A DNA stretch of 64,000 nt from Lycocorax pyrrhopterus obiensis (GCA_014706295.1 JACSVZ010000057.1:21374-85373), one strand, 5' to 3'; positions 22,960-33,861 are shown, counted from the stretch's first letter. The notes: generated by a model not told the origin, from the sequence alone. Translations and numbers: made by a program.

Positions 22960-25900
22960 CTATTTACTTTCTCGAGTAAGTTTTAATTTCAGTTTGTCAT
23001 CACCAGGGGTGACTTTCCAGAATTCTTCAGGAGCCTTCTTTACTCGGGTGTGATGAATCCAGACACTCTGTTCCTTGATCTTGATTGCAGTGAAGGTGGT
23101 GAGGAGCACCTGGAATGGTCCTTCCCACTGCGGTTCCAGAGTTTTTTCTGCAAAAGACTTGACATATACATAATCCCCAGGTTGTATATCATGTACTGGC
23201 CCATCTAATTCCCTGCTCTGAGCCCCAGCCACATGTTTCTCAATTTCTCTAAGTTGTGTGTTTAAGGCCACCATATATCAGTGTAGGGTTTCTTCCCCTA
23301 CTTCAGTGGGAGTTGTCCCCTCTTGGACTCCGTATGGTCTCCCATACAATATTTCAAAAGGACTTAATTTTTCTTTTGTTCTTGGTTTGGTCAGAATTCG
23401 TAATAATGCTAATGGAAGAGCCTGAGGCCAAGGTAATTTTGCCTCTTGTCCTAATCTAATAATTTGTTGTTTAATCAAATGATTCATTTTCTCCACCTGG
23501 CCACTAGACTGAGGATGATATGGAGTGTGAAGTTCCCAGTCTATGCCTAGGTGGCGGCTAATTTGCTGCACAATTCTTGAAATAAAATGTGGCCCTCTAT
23601 CTGAGGACATTGTGACTGGGACCCCAAAACGCGGTGTTATTTCTTGTAACAACACTTTTGTTACTTCTCGTGCTTTGGCAGTTCTGGTAGGGAAAGCTTC
23701 TGGCCATCCTGAAAAGGTATCTGTTAACACCAATAAGTATCGATATCCCCCTTTCTTGGGCAGCTCTGAGAAATCAATTTGCCATTGCTGCCCAGGCCCA
23801 TAGCCTTTCCCAATTTGTCCAAGCTTTGGTTTAGGAATATTCTTGGGGTTAGTTTGGAGGCAAAGACTACATTGATGGGTTACTTGAATTACTGTACCTC
23901 GCAAATTTCTGGCTACAATTCTGTCTCTTAAGTAGTTATACAAAGCGTCTATTCCCCAATGCGTTTTCTCATGTTCCTCTTTCACTAATGACCATAACAT
24001 GTAAGAGGGGATTACAAGTCTTCCTTTCCCTTCATCTGTGATAGCCCACCCTTCCTGGTTATAACTTCCATTTTCTTGTGCAATAAGTTTTTTATCTATT
24101 ATACCTCAGCTTACCTTCAATGGAAATTTGTTCATCTGGGATTAAGGCTGCTTCTACTTCCTCAATAGTTACCTCACTTTTAGCTGCTTCTTTTGCCTTT
24201 CTGTCCACCAGCTCATTCCCTTCTTCTAATTCAGAGCTCCCTTTCTGGTGTGTTTTGATGTGCACGATGGCCACTTTTTCAGGTAGTTGAACTGCCTCCA
24301 ATAATTTTATTATTTCTTGTGCATGTTTAATGCTTTTCCCTTGTGAGTGTAACAGTCCTCTTTCTTTCCAAATGGCCCCATGTGCATGAACCACCCCAAA
24401 TGCGTACCTTGAGTCTGTATAAATATTGATCTTCTTTCCTTTTGCTAGTTCTAAAGCTCGGGTTAAGGTAATTATTTCAGCTTTTTGTGCAGAGGTGTTG
24501 GTTGGTAATGGTCCAGACTCTATTACTTCTGTTTGTGGTAACTGCATACCCAGCATGTCTCTTCCCACTGATGACATAACTGCTCCCATCAGTGAACCAG
24601 GTTTCAGTGTCCTTGAGAGGGATGTCCTTCAGATCCGGGTGGCTGGAGTAGGTGGCTTCGATGGTCTCCAGGCAATCATGGATCGCTGGTTCTCCCGGAC
24701 TACCACTGAGGAAAGAAGCTGGGTTCACAATGTTATTTACCACAATTTTTACATCATCTTGCTCTACCATTATGGTCTGGTACTTCAGGAATCTCTGTGG
24801 GGAAAGCCAGTGTCCACCTTTCGCCTCCAGGACCGCTGACACTGTGTGGGACACTAGCACAGTCATCTTCTGGCCCAGGGTGAATTTGCGTGCTTCCTGG
24901 ATGTTCACTGCCACTGCCGCAACAGCTCTGAGGCACCCTGGCCATCCCTTAGCTGCTGCATCTAGCTGCTTGGAAAGGTAGGCAACTGCCCTGTGATACA
25001 GGCCCAGGTCTTGTGCTAGTATTCCCAAAGCAATCCCCTGCTTTTCGTGAGAAAACAAAAAGAATGGTTTACTCACTTCTGGAAGTCCCAGGGCTGGGGC
25101 TGACATGAGGGCCTTCTTTAGTTGGTGGAAGGCTCGTGTAGCTTCTTTCATCCATTGTAGGTCTCTGTTTCTTTTCCGCAACCAAGGCATACAGGGGTTT
25201 AACCAGCAACCCGTAATTATAAATCCACAGTCTACACCACCCCGTCATACCTAAAAAGGTTATTAGTTCCTTTACTGTTTGGGGTTCTGAGGTCTGGCAT
25301 ATTGCTTCCTTGTGATCCTGTCCTAATGTTCTTTGTCCAGCACTTATTTCATAGCCTAGGTACACAACTGTTTGCCTCACCACCTGGGCTTTCTTCTGGG
25401 ATACTCGATATCCCTGTAGACCCAAAAGGTTTAAGAGGCTTACCGTCCACTCCACACAAGTCTCTTGAGCTTTAGTAGTTATCAGGAGGTCGTCCACATA
25501 TTGTAACAGCTGTCCTTCTCCTGATGGGGCTTCCCAGGATTCCAGATCTCTTGCAAGTTTCTCCCTAAATATTGTGGGGGAGTTCTTAAATCCTTGGGTA
25601 GCACAGACCATGTGAGCTGAACTTTGCGTCTAGTTCTGGGGTTTTCCCATTCAAATGCAAAAATTTTCTGGCTGGCCTCATGGAGAGGAAGGCAAAAGAA
25701 AGCATCCTTTAAATCTAAAATGGTAAACCAAGTTAGTTCGGGTGTTAAACAGGTTAGCAAAGTGTAAGGGTTGGCAACCACTGGATACAAATCTTCTGTT
25801 ATTTTGTTAATAGCTCTTAAATCCTGTACTATTCGGTATGATCCATCTGGCTTTTTAACAGGTAAAATAGGAGTATTGAATTCAGACTGACACTTTTAAT

Positions 25901-26470
25901 AGCCTTATCTGCAAGAAGTTTTTAATTGTAGGGCTAATTCCTTCTCTGTCTTCCTTTTTCAGGGGATATTGTTTAATTCTAACTGGCTGTTTCCCTTCTT
26001 TGAGCTTAATTTGCATTGGGAGTGCATTCTTTGCTCTCCCTGGTATGTTAGAAGCCCATACCCCAGGAAATACTTGATCCATTATTTTCTTGCTGACCTC
26101 TTTTTCACTTTCAACTTTGATTTCATTTGTTATTAACATCAGGCTTAATAACTCCACATATTGCTGATCTTTTACCTCCAAAGTAACCTCCCCATTTTTG
26201 AATATTATTTTTGCCTCTAACTGCTCCAGTAAATCCTTTCCCAAAAGTGCTGTTGGAGCATTAGGCATGTATAGAAACTTATGAATTCCCCATTGTTTCC
26301 CAAGTTTGTATTTCAGCGGTTTGCAAAAATGTGCTCTTTCAGATTGGCCAGTCGCTCCCTGTACCATGACATAATCATCTATTATTGGCATTAAAGCTTC
26401 ATTTAACACTGCGTATGTTGCCCTTGTGTCTATCAGAAATTCTATTTCTTTTTCTTTGTTCCTTAGTTTG
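22960..26470 (-). pseudogene. pol: Provirus N pol, many frameshifts
   Basis: Close relative of D pol, in pieces: protease (to about 25882) with the active-site triad reading D-T-R instead of D-T-G, and LLGKDL; RT 25069-25790 with QYVDDLL; RNase H 24477-25190 with FTDGSS and 24092-24589 with YTDSRYA; integrase 23278-24000 with HHCC, IDFSEL, SSDRGP, SSGQVEK; C-terminal domain 22960-23274 after a TGA at 23278-23280. At least five frame changes separate the pieces, so no functional Pol is possible as read. Confidence 0.88.
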
Positions 26471-26476
26471 ATTATA

Positions 26477-26509
26477 ACCAGAGGTTCTCCCAGGGTGAGA
26501 ACCTCTGGT
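26477..26509. other. Perfect 13-bp inverted repeat at the N gag-pro junction
   Basis: ACCAGAGGTTCTC and its exact complement GAGAACCTCTGGT flank a 7-base loop. It lies directly upstream of the protease coding part on the minus strand, where gammaretroviruses need an RNA structure for stop-codon readthrough. It could also be a by-product of the deletion that removed capsid. Confidence 0.85.
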
Positions 26510-26559
26510 CTCCCTCAGTCTTTTTTTAGCACAAACAGCCACCCCCTCCCCTTTCCGGT

Positions 26560-27553
26560 CTCCTCTTCTTTGAGCATCACCTTTTTTTTGTAACCCCTAT
26601 TGGGTCATTCTTATACTGCTTAGTAATTTTTTCCCAAGCCTCTAAATCCGGTGTAGAAAAGGGGATTTTAACTAACATTGTTCTCTCTTCAGAAACTACT
26701 GCCTCCCTCAAGGGTGCTTGTATAATTTTCTTTGTTTTCGAGCCTGGGATGCTACAGGACCCCTTGGAGAGAGCAGTTCCTCCTTCTCACTGTCACTACT
26801 AGGCAATGGTATAGACTCAGGGGTGAAGGTGAGAGGTGGAATAGAAGTTGAAGTTGGAGCCGAAATCGGAGTTGATTAGGCTGTGCTTGTAGCTGGAGCT
26901 GGAGTAAAAGCTGTGATAGCTTTAGTTAAAGTATGAGCTGGAGTTGAAACAGAGATTGGAGCTGGGGTTGAAATAGAGATTGGAGCTGGCCCTTCCCCAG
27001 AGAACGAGGTGGAAGGTACAGTAGGGATCAGGGCTACTTCTCCCCCCAGCCCCCTTTGCCTCCCGGGTGGTAGCCTAAACAGATCCCCCAGCTCTTGTTC
27101 CTGTGTGTCAACTGGATATACCTTATCAGGGTGTGTGCAGCGTTGATTTATTGAACATGTACTGCAACATGGCTTAAGCTTTTCCTTCTTAGTCTTTTTA
27201 TCTTTTTCGAGGGCCAGTACTAAGGGATCAGAAAGGGCCCCAATTTCACAATCCCTCTGCCACTCAGGATGGTTCCGGAGGGAGAAAAACAAATGAGCAT
27301 ATATCACTTCTTCCCTTTTATGCTCCTGCCTTAGGAAAAGCATAAGCTGTAGCAGGGTCTCATAATCTAGAGTCCCAGTTGGTGGCCATTTGACATTTCC
27401 CTCAAGCTTATAGAGCGGCCACCATTGTGTACAAAACTTAATAAGAGCCTTTTTATTCTCTGTGCCACCATAACCCACCAGTTCTTTCCAGTGTGATAAA
27501 ATGCATCCTAAAGGACTAGTTCTGGGGATCTCTTTCCTCTGGTTAGTTCCCAT
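26560..27553 (-). pseudogene. gag: Provirus N gag, matrix and linker; capsid and nucleocapsid lost
   Basis: Starts MGTNQRKE, myristoylation-type N terminus. MA (about residues 1-130) matches D MA (LGCILSHWKEL, WWPLYKL, LMLFLR), followed by a Cys-rich bit (CCSTCSINQRC) and a low-complexity tail in which Pro-Ala-Pro-Ile-Ser repeats. Stop at 26876-26878. Beyond this a short remnant of the linker into capsid (EAWEKITKQY near 26620-26650) remains, and then protease begins; capsid homology region and zinc knuckle are missing. Confidence 0.82.
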
Positions 27554-28774
27554 TACTTTCTCTTATAGTCCTTTCTGCACGGTCCACAGCTCAGGTTAAA
27601 ATCAGCTTAAAGGGGCTGTAGATACTGTACACACTTTCTGCACTGGGTTACAGAGAACAATAATAGCGTCTGGTACAGAACTCACACTGCAATAATATCC
27701 ACACACAATGCTGACTTTTAGATACACTAAAAGCTTCAGGAAAATTCTTACAGTTATAAGCTATTCTATTTACTTTTTCAAATTTCAAAATTTTACTACA
27801 GGTTGCTCCCAATCTAAAGCTACCAAGTTACCTCTCGGGGTTTGATATAACTCTTTTAAATAAAATTTTCAGTTTCCCTGTTAATCCAGGAGTTCACCGA
27901 ATTCACGAATTCTCAAGGGTCTAACTCAAATATAACTTTGGCAATTTACTAACACAACTTTTAGATAAAACTTACTTTTTCGCTTAGGTTGCCTTTAAAA
28001 TACACCTCAGACAGCGAATGCCGTCTCTATCGCTTCTCACAACTTGGATCTTTTTAGCGTGAACACCGGGTGTTACAGCCAATACTGTCCCTTCGTAACC
28101 AAATATACACACCACAATTACAATAAAAAAACACACAACACACAACATTCACTTTTAAACATTCACCACACTCGCTTCAAACAAAACTGCGGGTCCAAAC
28201 TCCTCTCTCACTTCGTGCTATTAATAGCATGTCTCAACAAGCTCTCACACAGCTGTTCTCACAGTCAAAACACACAAAAGTATAAACAGCCGTGCCTCTC
28301 TACGGCACGACAACTGCTAGCCCCAAATTGCTGACAAACCGTGCCCTCCATGGCACAACTGGTAGCCCCAAATTGCTAGCAAACAAGCCCTCAAATGGCA
28401 AAATCCCCCTCTGCCGACAGGCAATGCCTGAGCCTCCCCGGCCCGGCACTGCAGCTCCACAGCTTTTTTGCCGGCAACCAGATACCACTGCAGCTTGCAA
28501 GCACACTACATAGGCACAAGTTGTGCGGGGGACGTCTCCTTCCGACTTACCAACGGCCTTTCATGACCACGCGTACACCTTACAGGTCACTGTTCTACTG
28601 TTTCAGTATTTTTCTTTAAACATACCGTATTGTCCGGAGTTTTAGTAGTCAGGAGTCCTTGTCTGTTGCCGGATGAACAATCCGGGCAGCAGAGCCCTCT
28701 CTTTCCAGGAATATCCCGGGGGCGCCCTGAGGGGTCCACCAGCCCGGGCTGGTCTCACAGCCAAGCAGAACTTG
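27554..28774 (-). other. 5' leader of provirus N
   Basis: About 1.2 kb without viral domains, AT-rich near gag and GC-richer near the primer site. It contains the 49-bp direct repeat noted separately. Open frames on both strands at 28292-28513 come from that repeat region and are probably not genes. Confidence 0.6.
28292..28386. repeat. Two imperfect 49-bp direct repeats in the N leader
   Basis: GTGCC-...-GGCAC-...-AACTG-TAGCCCCAAATTGCT occurs at 28292-28340 and 28341-28386, with a third partial start at 28387. Each unit holds a short palindromic GTGCC/GGCAC pair. Confidence 0.7.
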
Positions 28775-28792
28775 CTCCTGCCTGGCTCGCCA
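28775..28792 (-). other. Primer binding site of N, tRNA-Arg-like
   Basis: Minus strand TGGCGAGCCAGGCAGGAG, three bases inside the LTR; it matches the 3' end of a vertebrate tRNA-Arg with one mismatch. Confidence 0.7.
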
Positions 28793-28795
28793 GAA

Positions 28796-29394
28796 TGAAT
28801 AGTTAAAATCACGATATTCACGGACAAAAACTCTCTAACTAATTAAAGTTAGAAAGTGGTATGTTTATTACGCCGGCGGGCGGCACGGGAGTCGCCTCCT
28901 AGAGACGTACCAGCACCTTACACGGTTATTTGCCCTCTATTTATTTCACAAAGTGTTACATATTAATCATATACATATTTCTAGCACCTCCCATTTCCCG
29001 CTTCTTATTAAAAGAGGTTATTAGTCCTTTGCGCGTGCGCAATTCCTTTTTCGATTTGGGTCGGTGGTCTTGATTTGAGTCAGTGGTCTTGAAAGATGAA
29101 GTCAGGGATCTCTTCATCACCATGAACTTTCTACCTTCTATTGTGGGCAAGCCTTGGCAAGCCTTCTGGAGACAGTCCATACCTCCTGCCTGTATTTGAT
29201 CATGCAACCTAGGTGCTAGCTATAATTCTATCAGCTTCTTTTGTCCTTATGACAGTTCATTTACTATAAGCAAAGTTTCAGACAGGTACATAATAGTGAA
29301 TAGCACTATACTTAGCCAACTTATCGTTTGGTTTAATCAGTACAAATTGCTTCTAACTCTTAGCTAAAGTTTAACTCTTCATAATCTTGACTCA
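28796..29394 (-). repeat. 5' LTR of provirus N
   Basis: Begins TGAATAGTTAAAATCACG and ends CTTGACTCA on the plus strand. Partner of 20239-20837. Confidence 0.92.
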
Positions 29395-29969
29395 CTGGAT
29401 GATATTCCTGAGCTAGCCTCACATGTCCCTTCGTCCCCACTATCCTCTGGGGATGCTGGGGACATTGTCCCTGGTGTTAGGGTGTCACCACTGTATTTCA
29501 TTAACTCCTGGGTTTCTAAGGGATCCTGGTCTCCCTCAGTTTTGAGCTTTAAACATCTCTGCCCTATACTGCATGATGAGCAACACCTCTTCATGCGGCT
29601 TTTCCCTTTTGCCTCCTTTTCTAAAAGCAGGACCATTGAATCCTGGGGTCCCAAATTGATACCACACCATTTCTGCCACTCCGATTTATGTCTTAAAGTA
29701 AAAAAGCAATCCACGTAGGAAATCTCATCCCATCTATTCTCCCTCCTTAAAAATAACATTAATTGCAGTAGGGTGTTATACTTTAAAGTCCCATTTTCTG
29801 GCCACTTTTCACCATCATCTAATTTGTATAGTGGCCACCATTGGTTACAGTATTTAATTAGGGCGCTCTTTTTCATAGTCCCTCTGGGGATTCCTCCTAG
29901 TTCCTTCCAGTGTGCCAACACACATCCCAGCCGCCTCTTCTGGGTTATTTCCTTGCTTTCTGATGATCC
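29395..29969 (-). pseudogene. gag: Provirus D gag, 5' part (matrix)
   Basis: Start chosen at ATG 29969 (MGSSESKE: Gly2 and Ser6 suit N-myristoylation); the frame is open upstream to 30023 but gammaretroviral Gag starts at such a MG. MA matches N MA over about 120 residues (LGCVLAHWKEL, WWPLYKL) and also has a Cys-rich CCSSCSIGQRC. The frame is cut at 29395 by provirus N; CTGG at 29395-29398 is the right target copy. Confidence 0.85.
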
Positions 29970-30576
29970 CATTGCCTCCTTTGTCTGTTCCTCTCCTTTC
30001 TCTCCCTCGCTTCTCTCTTCCACACAAGCCTTTCTGCACGTCTCCTCCCACTTTTCTTTCCAATCCTCCCAAATCCATACACTAAAGCCACAACAAACCT
30101 CTCACTATTCTTTGTCACTCTCGCCCTACTCCAACACCACCTACACCCTCATTTTGGACACCACCCACCTCCTCCACCACAATACCACTTTCTCTCACAA
30201 TTAACACATGTACACAAAGTCCAAGCCTCACAACTGTTTCCACGGAATTTCAGAAGGGAAGCCAGGTGGAGCTACACCAGAAAAGGGGCTGGGTGTCTGG
30301 GTGTTCTCAATTTAATGTCCAAAATCTCTCCCCTCCAGTGATACAATCCGCCTCCCTCTGGATAACAAGGTTGCACTCCAAACCAATAGTTTATATGATT
30401 TATACTCATTCACTCGCTGCCAATCACTTGACTTTTCACTGGCCGCTCCCGTCGCCGGGTTATGGTACCGCAGCTAGAGCTCCACACTCACTTTGTGTCC
30501 AGGACACGTCTCATCTGTTCTCACTCACACAGTAGCAGAGCAGCGACCCACAGAACAAAAATACGATAGTGCACGA

Positions 30577-30752
30577 CAGTGGGGTCCAACCCCTGGGGCC
30601 TCCAACCCCTTAAAGGTACCTTTCCTTTTGTACAACAGTGGGGTCCAACCCCTGGGGCCTCCAACCCCTTAAAGGTACCTTTCCTTGTGCACGACAGTGG
30701 GGTCCAACCCCTGGGGGCCTCCAACCCCTTAAAGGTACCTTTCCTTTTGCCC
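30577..30752. repeat. Three tandem 59-bp repeats in the D leader
   Basis: Units start at 30577, 30636 and 30695, each beginning CAGTGGGGTCCAACCCCT and ending GGTACCTTTCCTT. They are almost identical; the third has one additional G. Position in the leader suggests a packaging or translation element, but that is inference. Confidence 0.9.
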
Positions 30753-30801
30753 AGGATTAATTTTGGGAGACCCAGTCTCCTCGGGACTTTCAACCCACCC
30801 T

Positions 30802-30818
30802 CGGGGACTCGAACCCCG
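30802..30818 (-). other. tRNA T-arm-like hairpin with B-box in the D leader
   Basis: The minus strand reads CGGGGTTCGAGTCCCCG: a perfect 5-bp stem and a 7-base TTCGAGT loop, which is the T-arm of a tRNA and fits the pol III B-box consensus. I find no convincing D- or anticodon arm, so it is not called a tRNA gene. Confidence 0.6.
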
Positions 30819-30992
30819 GACCCACGGGAATTTCTACTTATCAAAAAAAATAGCAAATATCTTAATTTGGTGCAGATGGTCCTTGTCTGCTCCTGCCGTG
30901 AGCCGGGGGACAGCTGAGCTCCCCCTGAAAATTCAGGGCCGCGGCTGGGAGGTCTGCTTACCCCTGGATCCAGCAGCTGGGCAGAGTTAGGG

Positions 30993-31010
30993 TCCCATCT
31001 CGAGGTGCCA
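30993..31010 (-). other. Primer binding site of D, tRNA not assigned
   Basis: Minus strand TGGCACCTCGAGATGGGA lies two bases inside the 5' LTR and starts TGG as every tRNA-primed site does. I could not match it to a tRNA from memory. Confidence 0.6.
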
Positions 31011-31012
31011 GT

Positions 31013-31539
31013 TGAATTGCCCCAAACTGGGCCAAGAGACACTTCAGAGACAGAGTCCAAGAAGTGGGTATTTGCTTTATTCGGCACTGGGTGCGTGGGG
31101 GATCGCTCCTCCAAACACACACACCCGGTACTTCCTACAACACAATATTATGGGTAAAATTCATGAATAGTCATCACATTCCTTGGGATAGGAGTGATTA
31201 TACAAATTAGTTCTCGGAAGTCATTAATATCGTTAGCATATGTGTCACACATGCGTGGTGTGTCCTGGTGGTCTCACTGATGAAGGCTCTTCTTCCTCGT
31301 GAGTCTTGCGGATGAATATCAGTAGTCTTCATCACAATGCACTTTTCACCTTTCTTTCTGGAGCATGCGCAATCCTTTGTAGAATGATTCAGTGGTTTCT
31401 GTGTTGGTCTCAAGTAAATTCTTGTTCCTCTTATCTTGAGAAGATTAAGGTGAATCCTGCTTCTTAGGTTTTGTGATTAACATTTGCTGTCTCCCAAAAG
31501 TTAACTATGCTTACATGAGTTAACTATTGGTCAGTCTTA
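31013..31539 (-). repeat. 5' LTR of provirus D
   Basis: Plus strand begins TGAATTGCCCC and ends CAGTCTTA, followed by TATG (right TSD). The block GCTTTATTCGGCACTGGG marks R. Partner of 13909-14469. Confidence 0.85.
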
Positions 31540-31833
31540 TATGTGGCCAGGATACTGTTTCTTGTGAAATCTCTTCAACAGGAAGCTCAGCTGGCACAGA
31601 CCCTGCCTTTGGACTTTGCTGTTCACAACATCTAGCCAGGAGATTGGGTCCTAGTTAAGGAGTGAAAAGAAGCACCACTGGTGGCAAAGTGGCGTGGCCC
31701 ATTCCAAGTGCTACTGACGACAGAAATAGCTGTCAAGACAGCTGAACACAGGTGGACCCATCATACACGGGTCAAGGTCTCGGAGGCCCCAGAGGTTTGG
31801 ACATCTCAGCTGGAGGAGAAGGACAGGAGGCCT
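31540..31833 (+). pseudogene. pol: Element B pol, piece 3: integrase C-terminal domain
   Basis: Picks up the integrase frame where piece 2 left it at the TATG target. Contains the SH3-like segment PGDWVLVKE and WRGPFQVLLTT, with stops near 31630 and 31665, and ends at TGA near 31834. The closing residues match the Pol ends of the gamma-like elements here. Confidence 0.8.
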
Positions 31834-32159
31834 TGACTGACACTCCGCAGGAGTGGACTGGAGCAGTAGCCAGTGCGTCAACATCGGGGGAAGCCTCGTG
31901 CACCTACCCACAGACTGACTGCTGAAATAGTCTGTATGGGCATCCCTCCTTTAGAATCTCCAGTCATTGGGGGCTAATCTTCACTGTCACTGTTTTCTTT
32001 ATGTTAAGCTGTTTCTGTGCCTTCACTCGCCACAGGTGGTGCGGAAGACAACGTGAAAGTGAAAATTAGGTTAGGAGATTAGATTACACCATTAGAATGT
32101 TTCTCTTAATAATCTTACCTTTATATTGTCAGTTAGGTTTGGGCCAAAGTGGGAGAATA
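31834..32159 (+). other. B pol-env interval
   Basis: I see no readable domain. It includes the place where env should begin, but no signal peptide is recognisable, and I do not find the Cys/His-rich motif of A, W and Z. Confidence 0.4.
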
Positions 32160-32849
32160 ATTTTTTTTAGCCTTAGGAGAAGAAGTAGCAAAAACCTTTA
32201 ACCTTAGCAATTGTTGGGTCTGTGGAGGGCCAGGAGGATCTGAAAACTGGCCATGGGTGGCCAGCCCAGTAGAACCTAAATGGTGAGTCAGCACCCTGAG
32301 TGAAGTCCGTAATAGAACGGGATTTTAGGGTGAAGAAGGAAGTCCATGGCTACTTCATTCTTCTGAAAGAGGCATTTATTGTCTAAATAGAATCGGAGGT
32401 GTATACGTGGGAAAAAGTGTTTGTGACTGGACTTTATAATTGAGTTTATCTATTAGCAGAAGAAGGGGGAGTGTGTAGAAAAATAAATTACTCAAACTGC
32501 TGTTTGTAAATAGATAACAATGGAAAAATGGCGAAACAAATAACAAAAGGAATAAGAAAGTTTATACGTGTACTGGTCCAAATGTGGAAAGGATGGGAAT
32601 GGGACATGTTTTCATAGTTGCCTGGTGGACTACGGGTTAAACAAATGCTTTTTTATCTTATGTGCTGTAGCAACTCTAATCTTTTTACCATGCGTGATCC
32701 CCTGCTTAGTGCAACTTATTCAACATGTGGTTAAGGGGATGCAGGTAGTAGCCATGCCTACCGATCCAGAGATGGCTACAAAAGGACAGAAAATGATGTC
32801 AGTGCAAATAATTGCAAAACCAAAAAAAGACCCAAGAACAGAAAATTAA
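32160..32849 (+). pseudogene. env: Element B env remnant
   Basis: An SU piece with NLSNCWVCGG (near 32200-32230) is followed after deletions by a TM piece with LLAEEGGVC and a CX7CC motif (near 32450-32510, TAA just after), then an intact end frame 32568-32849 with a Trp-containing segment, a hydrophobic anchor (LIFLPCVIPCL) and a tail. It belongs to the same Env type as A, W and Z. Confidence 0.75.
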
Positions 32850-32906
32850 GTCAATGATAACTAAAGTTTGTAAAGACAATTATTAAAAAAATAAAAGAGG
32901 AGGGAT

Positions 32907-33393
32907 TGAAAGGAATGAGGGACTTGTCTTTACAAACAAGCTGTGGGCCTGCTGGAAGATAAAACTAGTACTGAGAGATAAAAGAAACAATGGGAAGGAT
33001 TCCACTGATTGATGAATGGAAAGAAAGAGATTTGTCTTTACAAATAAACTATAAGTCTGCTGATAAATGAAATTGGATATTGAGAGATGAAAGAAAATGG
33101 GAAGAACCATAAATTCCATAAGAATTAAAATAAAGGAGGGGGTTATACATTAGAAGGGAGTCTTAGGCATTTCAGGAAGTCTGTACCTCTCAAGTACCTC
33201 AGCCAATGGGGAAAGAGAGAGGGAAATGCGTCCGGGAAATTAGGATAAACAGGAGGCTGTGCCCTCCAAAAATTTGAGAGACCCCAGGTGAAAGGCCCCA
33301 TGGCCTCTCCCTTTATTTGAATAAAGTAACAGGACTCCTCTGTCTCCTTTTTGGACATAAACCTCTGGTGTTTGTGGATTAATTTTCCTGACA
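32907..33393 (+). repeat. 3' LTR of element B (X-type)
   Basis: Follows a polypurine run (AAAAGAGGAGGGAT). Begins TGAAAGGAATG and ends TTTTCCTGACA. From about 33150 it matches the complement of 57586-57800 (X 5' LTR), including GAATAAAGTAACAGGAC with AATAAA at about 33320. An internal direct repeat of about 75 bp (TTTGTCTTTACAAA near 32925 and 33031) lies in U3. Confidence 0.75.
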
Positions 33394-33861
33394 CTAATAT
33401 AGTTATTCTTGTGGTAATTGAACTGTCTGCTTGGTCGGATAACATCCAATGAACGTGTGTTCAAGACCCCTGCAACTGACATGCCAACTATCAGCAACTA
33501 CCGTCTGCAGAAACAATGGACCAAAGCCCACTCTGGGGGTGATAATAAAACCTGACTAAAACCACAGCCAAGAAATGCACGTGCTCTAAAAAGGTGGATC
33601 CAAGGAGGAGCCATGCTAAACAGTTCCTGGAACATGTAAACTAGTTTGGGGAAAAGTTTGAATATGCACAATTGATTATGAATATACATTAGGCTGATGC
33701 AATAGGACAGGTACGTAAAGGGTGTCTCCACAATAACAGGTGTGCTCTTGGCTGAGTGCCAAAGCACCCAGTGCTGTGAATTTTGCTTTATTGTCTTTGT
33801 CCCCTATTGTCCTTTATTAAACTTTTAAATCCTAACAGGAGAGTGAACCTCATTTTTCACA
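33394..33861 (+). repeat. K-type LTR remnant
   Basis: About 33660-33861 matches the R-U5 part of the K-type LTR (GGGTGTCTCCA, GGCTGAGTGCCAAAGCACCC, end TTTTTCACA). About 33483-33500 resembles its U3 (CCAACTATCAGCAAC). The start is not recognisable. It lies between the B LTR and X pol, either as an independent LTR or as a product of recombination. Confidence 0.55.

Larger units (their letters stand above)
20239..29394 (-). mobile_element. Provirus N (gamma-like ERV, minus strand) inside D gag
   Basis: Complete element by its ends: LTRs of 599 bp each (20239-20837, 28796-29394), an Arg-like primer site, leader, MA of gag, pol in many frames, and an env unlike that of D. It is flanked by CTGG on both sides (20235-20238, 29395-29398). 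The two LTRs differ at about 10 positions by eye, fewer than those of D, as nesting requires. Confidence 0.9.
29970..30992 (-). other. 5' leader of provirus D
   Basis: About 1 kb between primer site and gag. It has three 59-bp repeats and a tRNA T-arm-like hairpin, listed separately. A 199-codon frame over 30521-31120 runs through the repeats and into the LTR; I take it as a by-product. Confidence 0.65.
13909..31539 (-). mobile_element. Provirus D (gamma-like ERV, minus strand), split by N
   Basis: D has both LTRs, a primer site, a leader with tandem repeats, gag (cut in two by N), pol with one stop, and an env with one stop and one frameshift. It is flanked by TATG at 13905-13908 and 31540-31543. 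The B integrase frame runs on across the junction when D is taken out. LTRs differ at roughly 18 positions plus indels by eye, so D is older than N, Z and W. Confidence 0.88.
6182..33393 (+). mobile_element. Element B, old gamma-like ERV broken by A, the K solo LTR and D
   Basis: B is pieced together from 6182-7571, 13337-13908 and 31540-33393. At the two internal junctions, removal of the insert and one copy of the short target duplication leaves the integrase reading uninterrupted in the same frame, which shows that these pieces once were one gene. B then runs through an env remnant into a polypurine tract and a 3' LTR. Its pol is closest to the pol of X. Its 5' part is outside the window, left of provirus A. 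Confidence 0.8.

Noticed and set aside
28292..28386. CRISPR-like spacing of repeats
   Set aside because: Only two to three units, imperfect, in an ERV leader in a bird genome.
30780..30860. tRNA gene
   Set aside because: Only the T-arm is convincing; D-arm, anticodon arm and acceptor stem are not found.
30521..31120. 199-codon open frame on the minus strand over the D leader and LTR
   Set aside because: It is made mostly of the 59-bp repeats, whose length is not a multiple of three, so the units are read in different frames; it extends into the LTR and has no domain.
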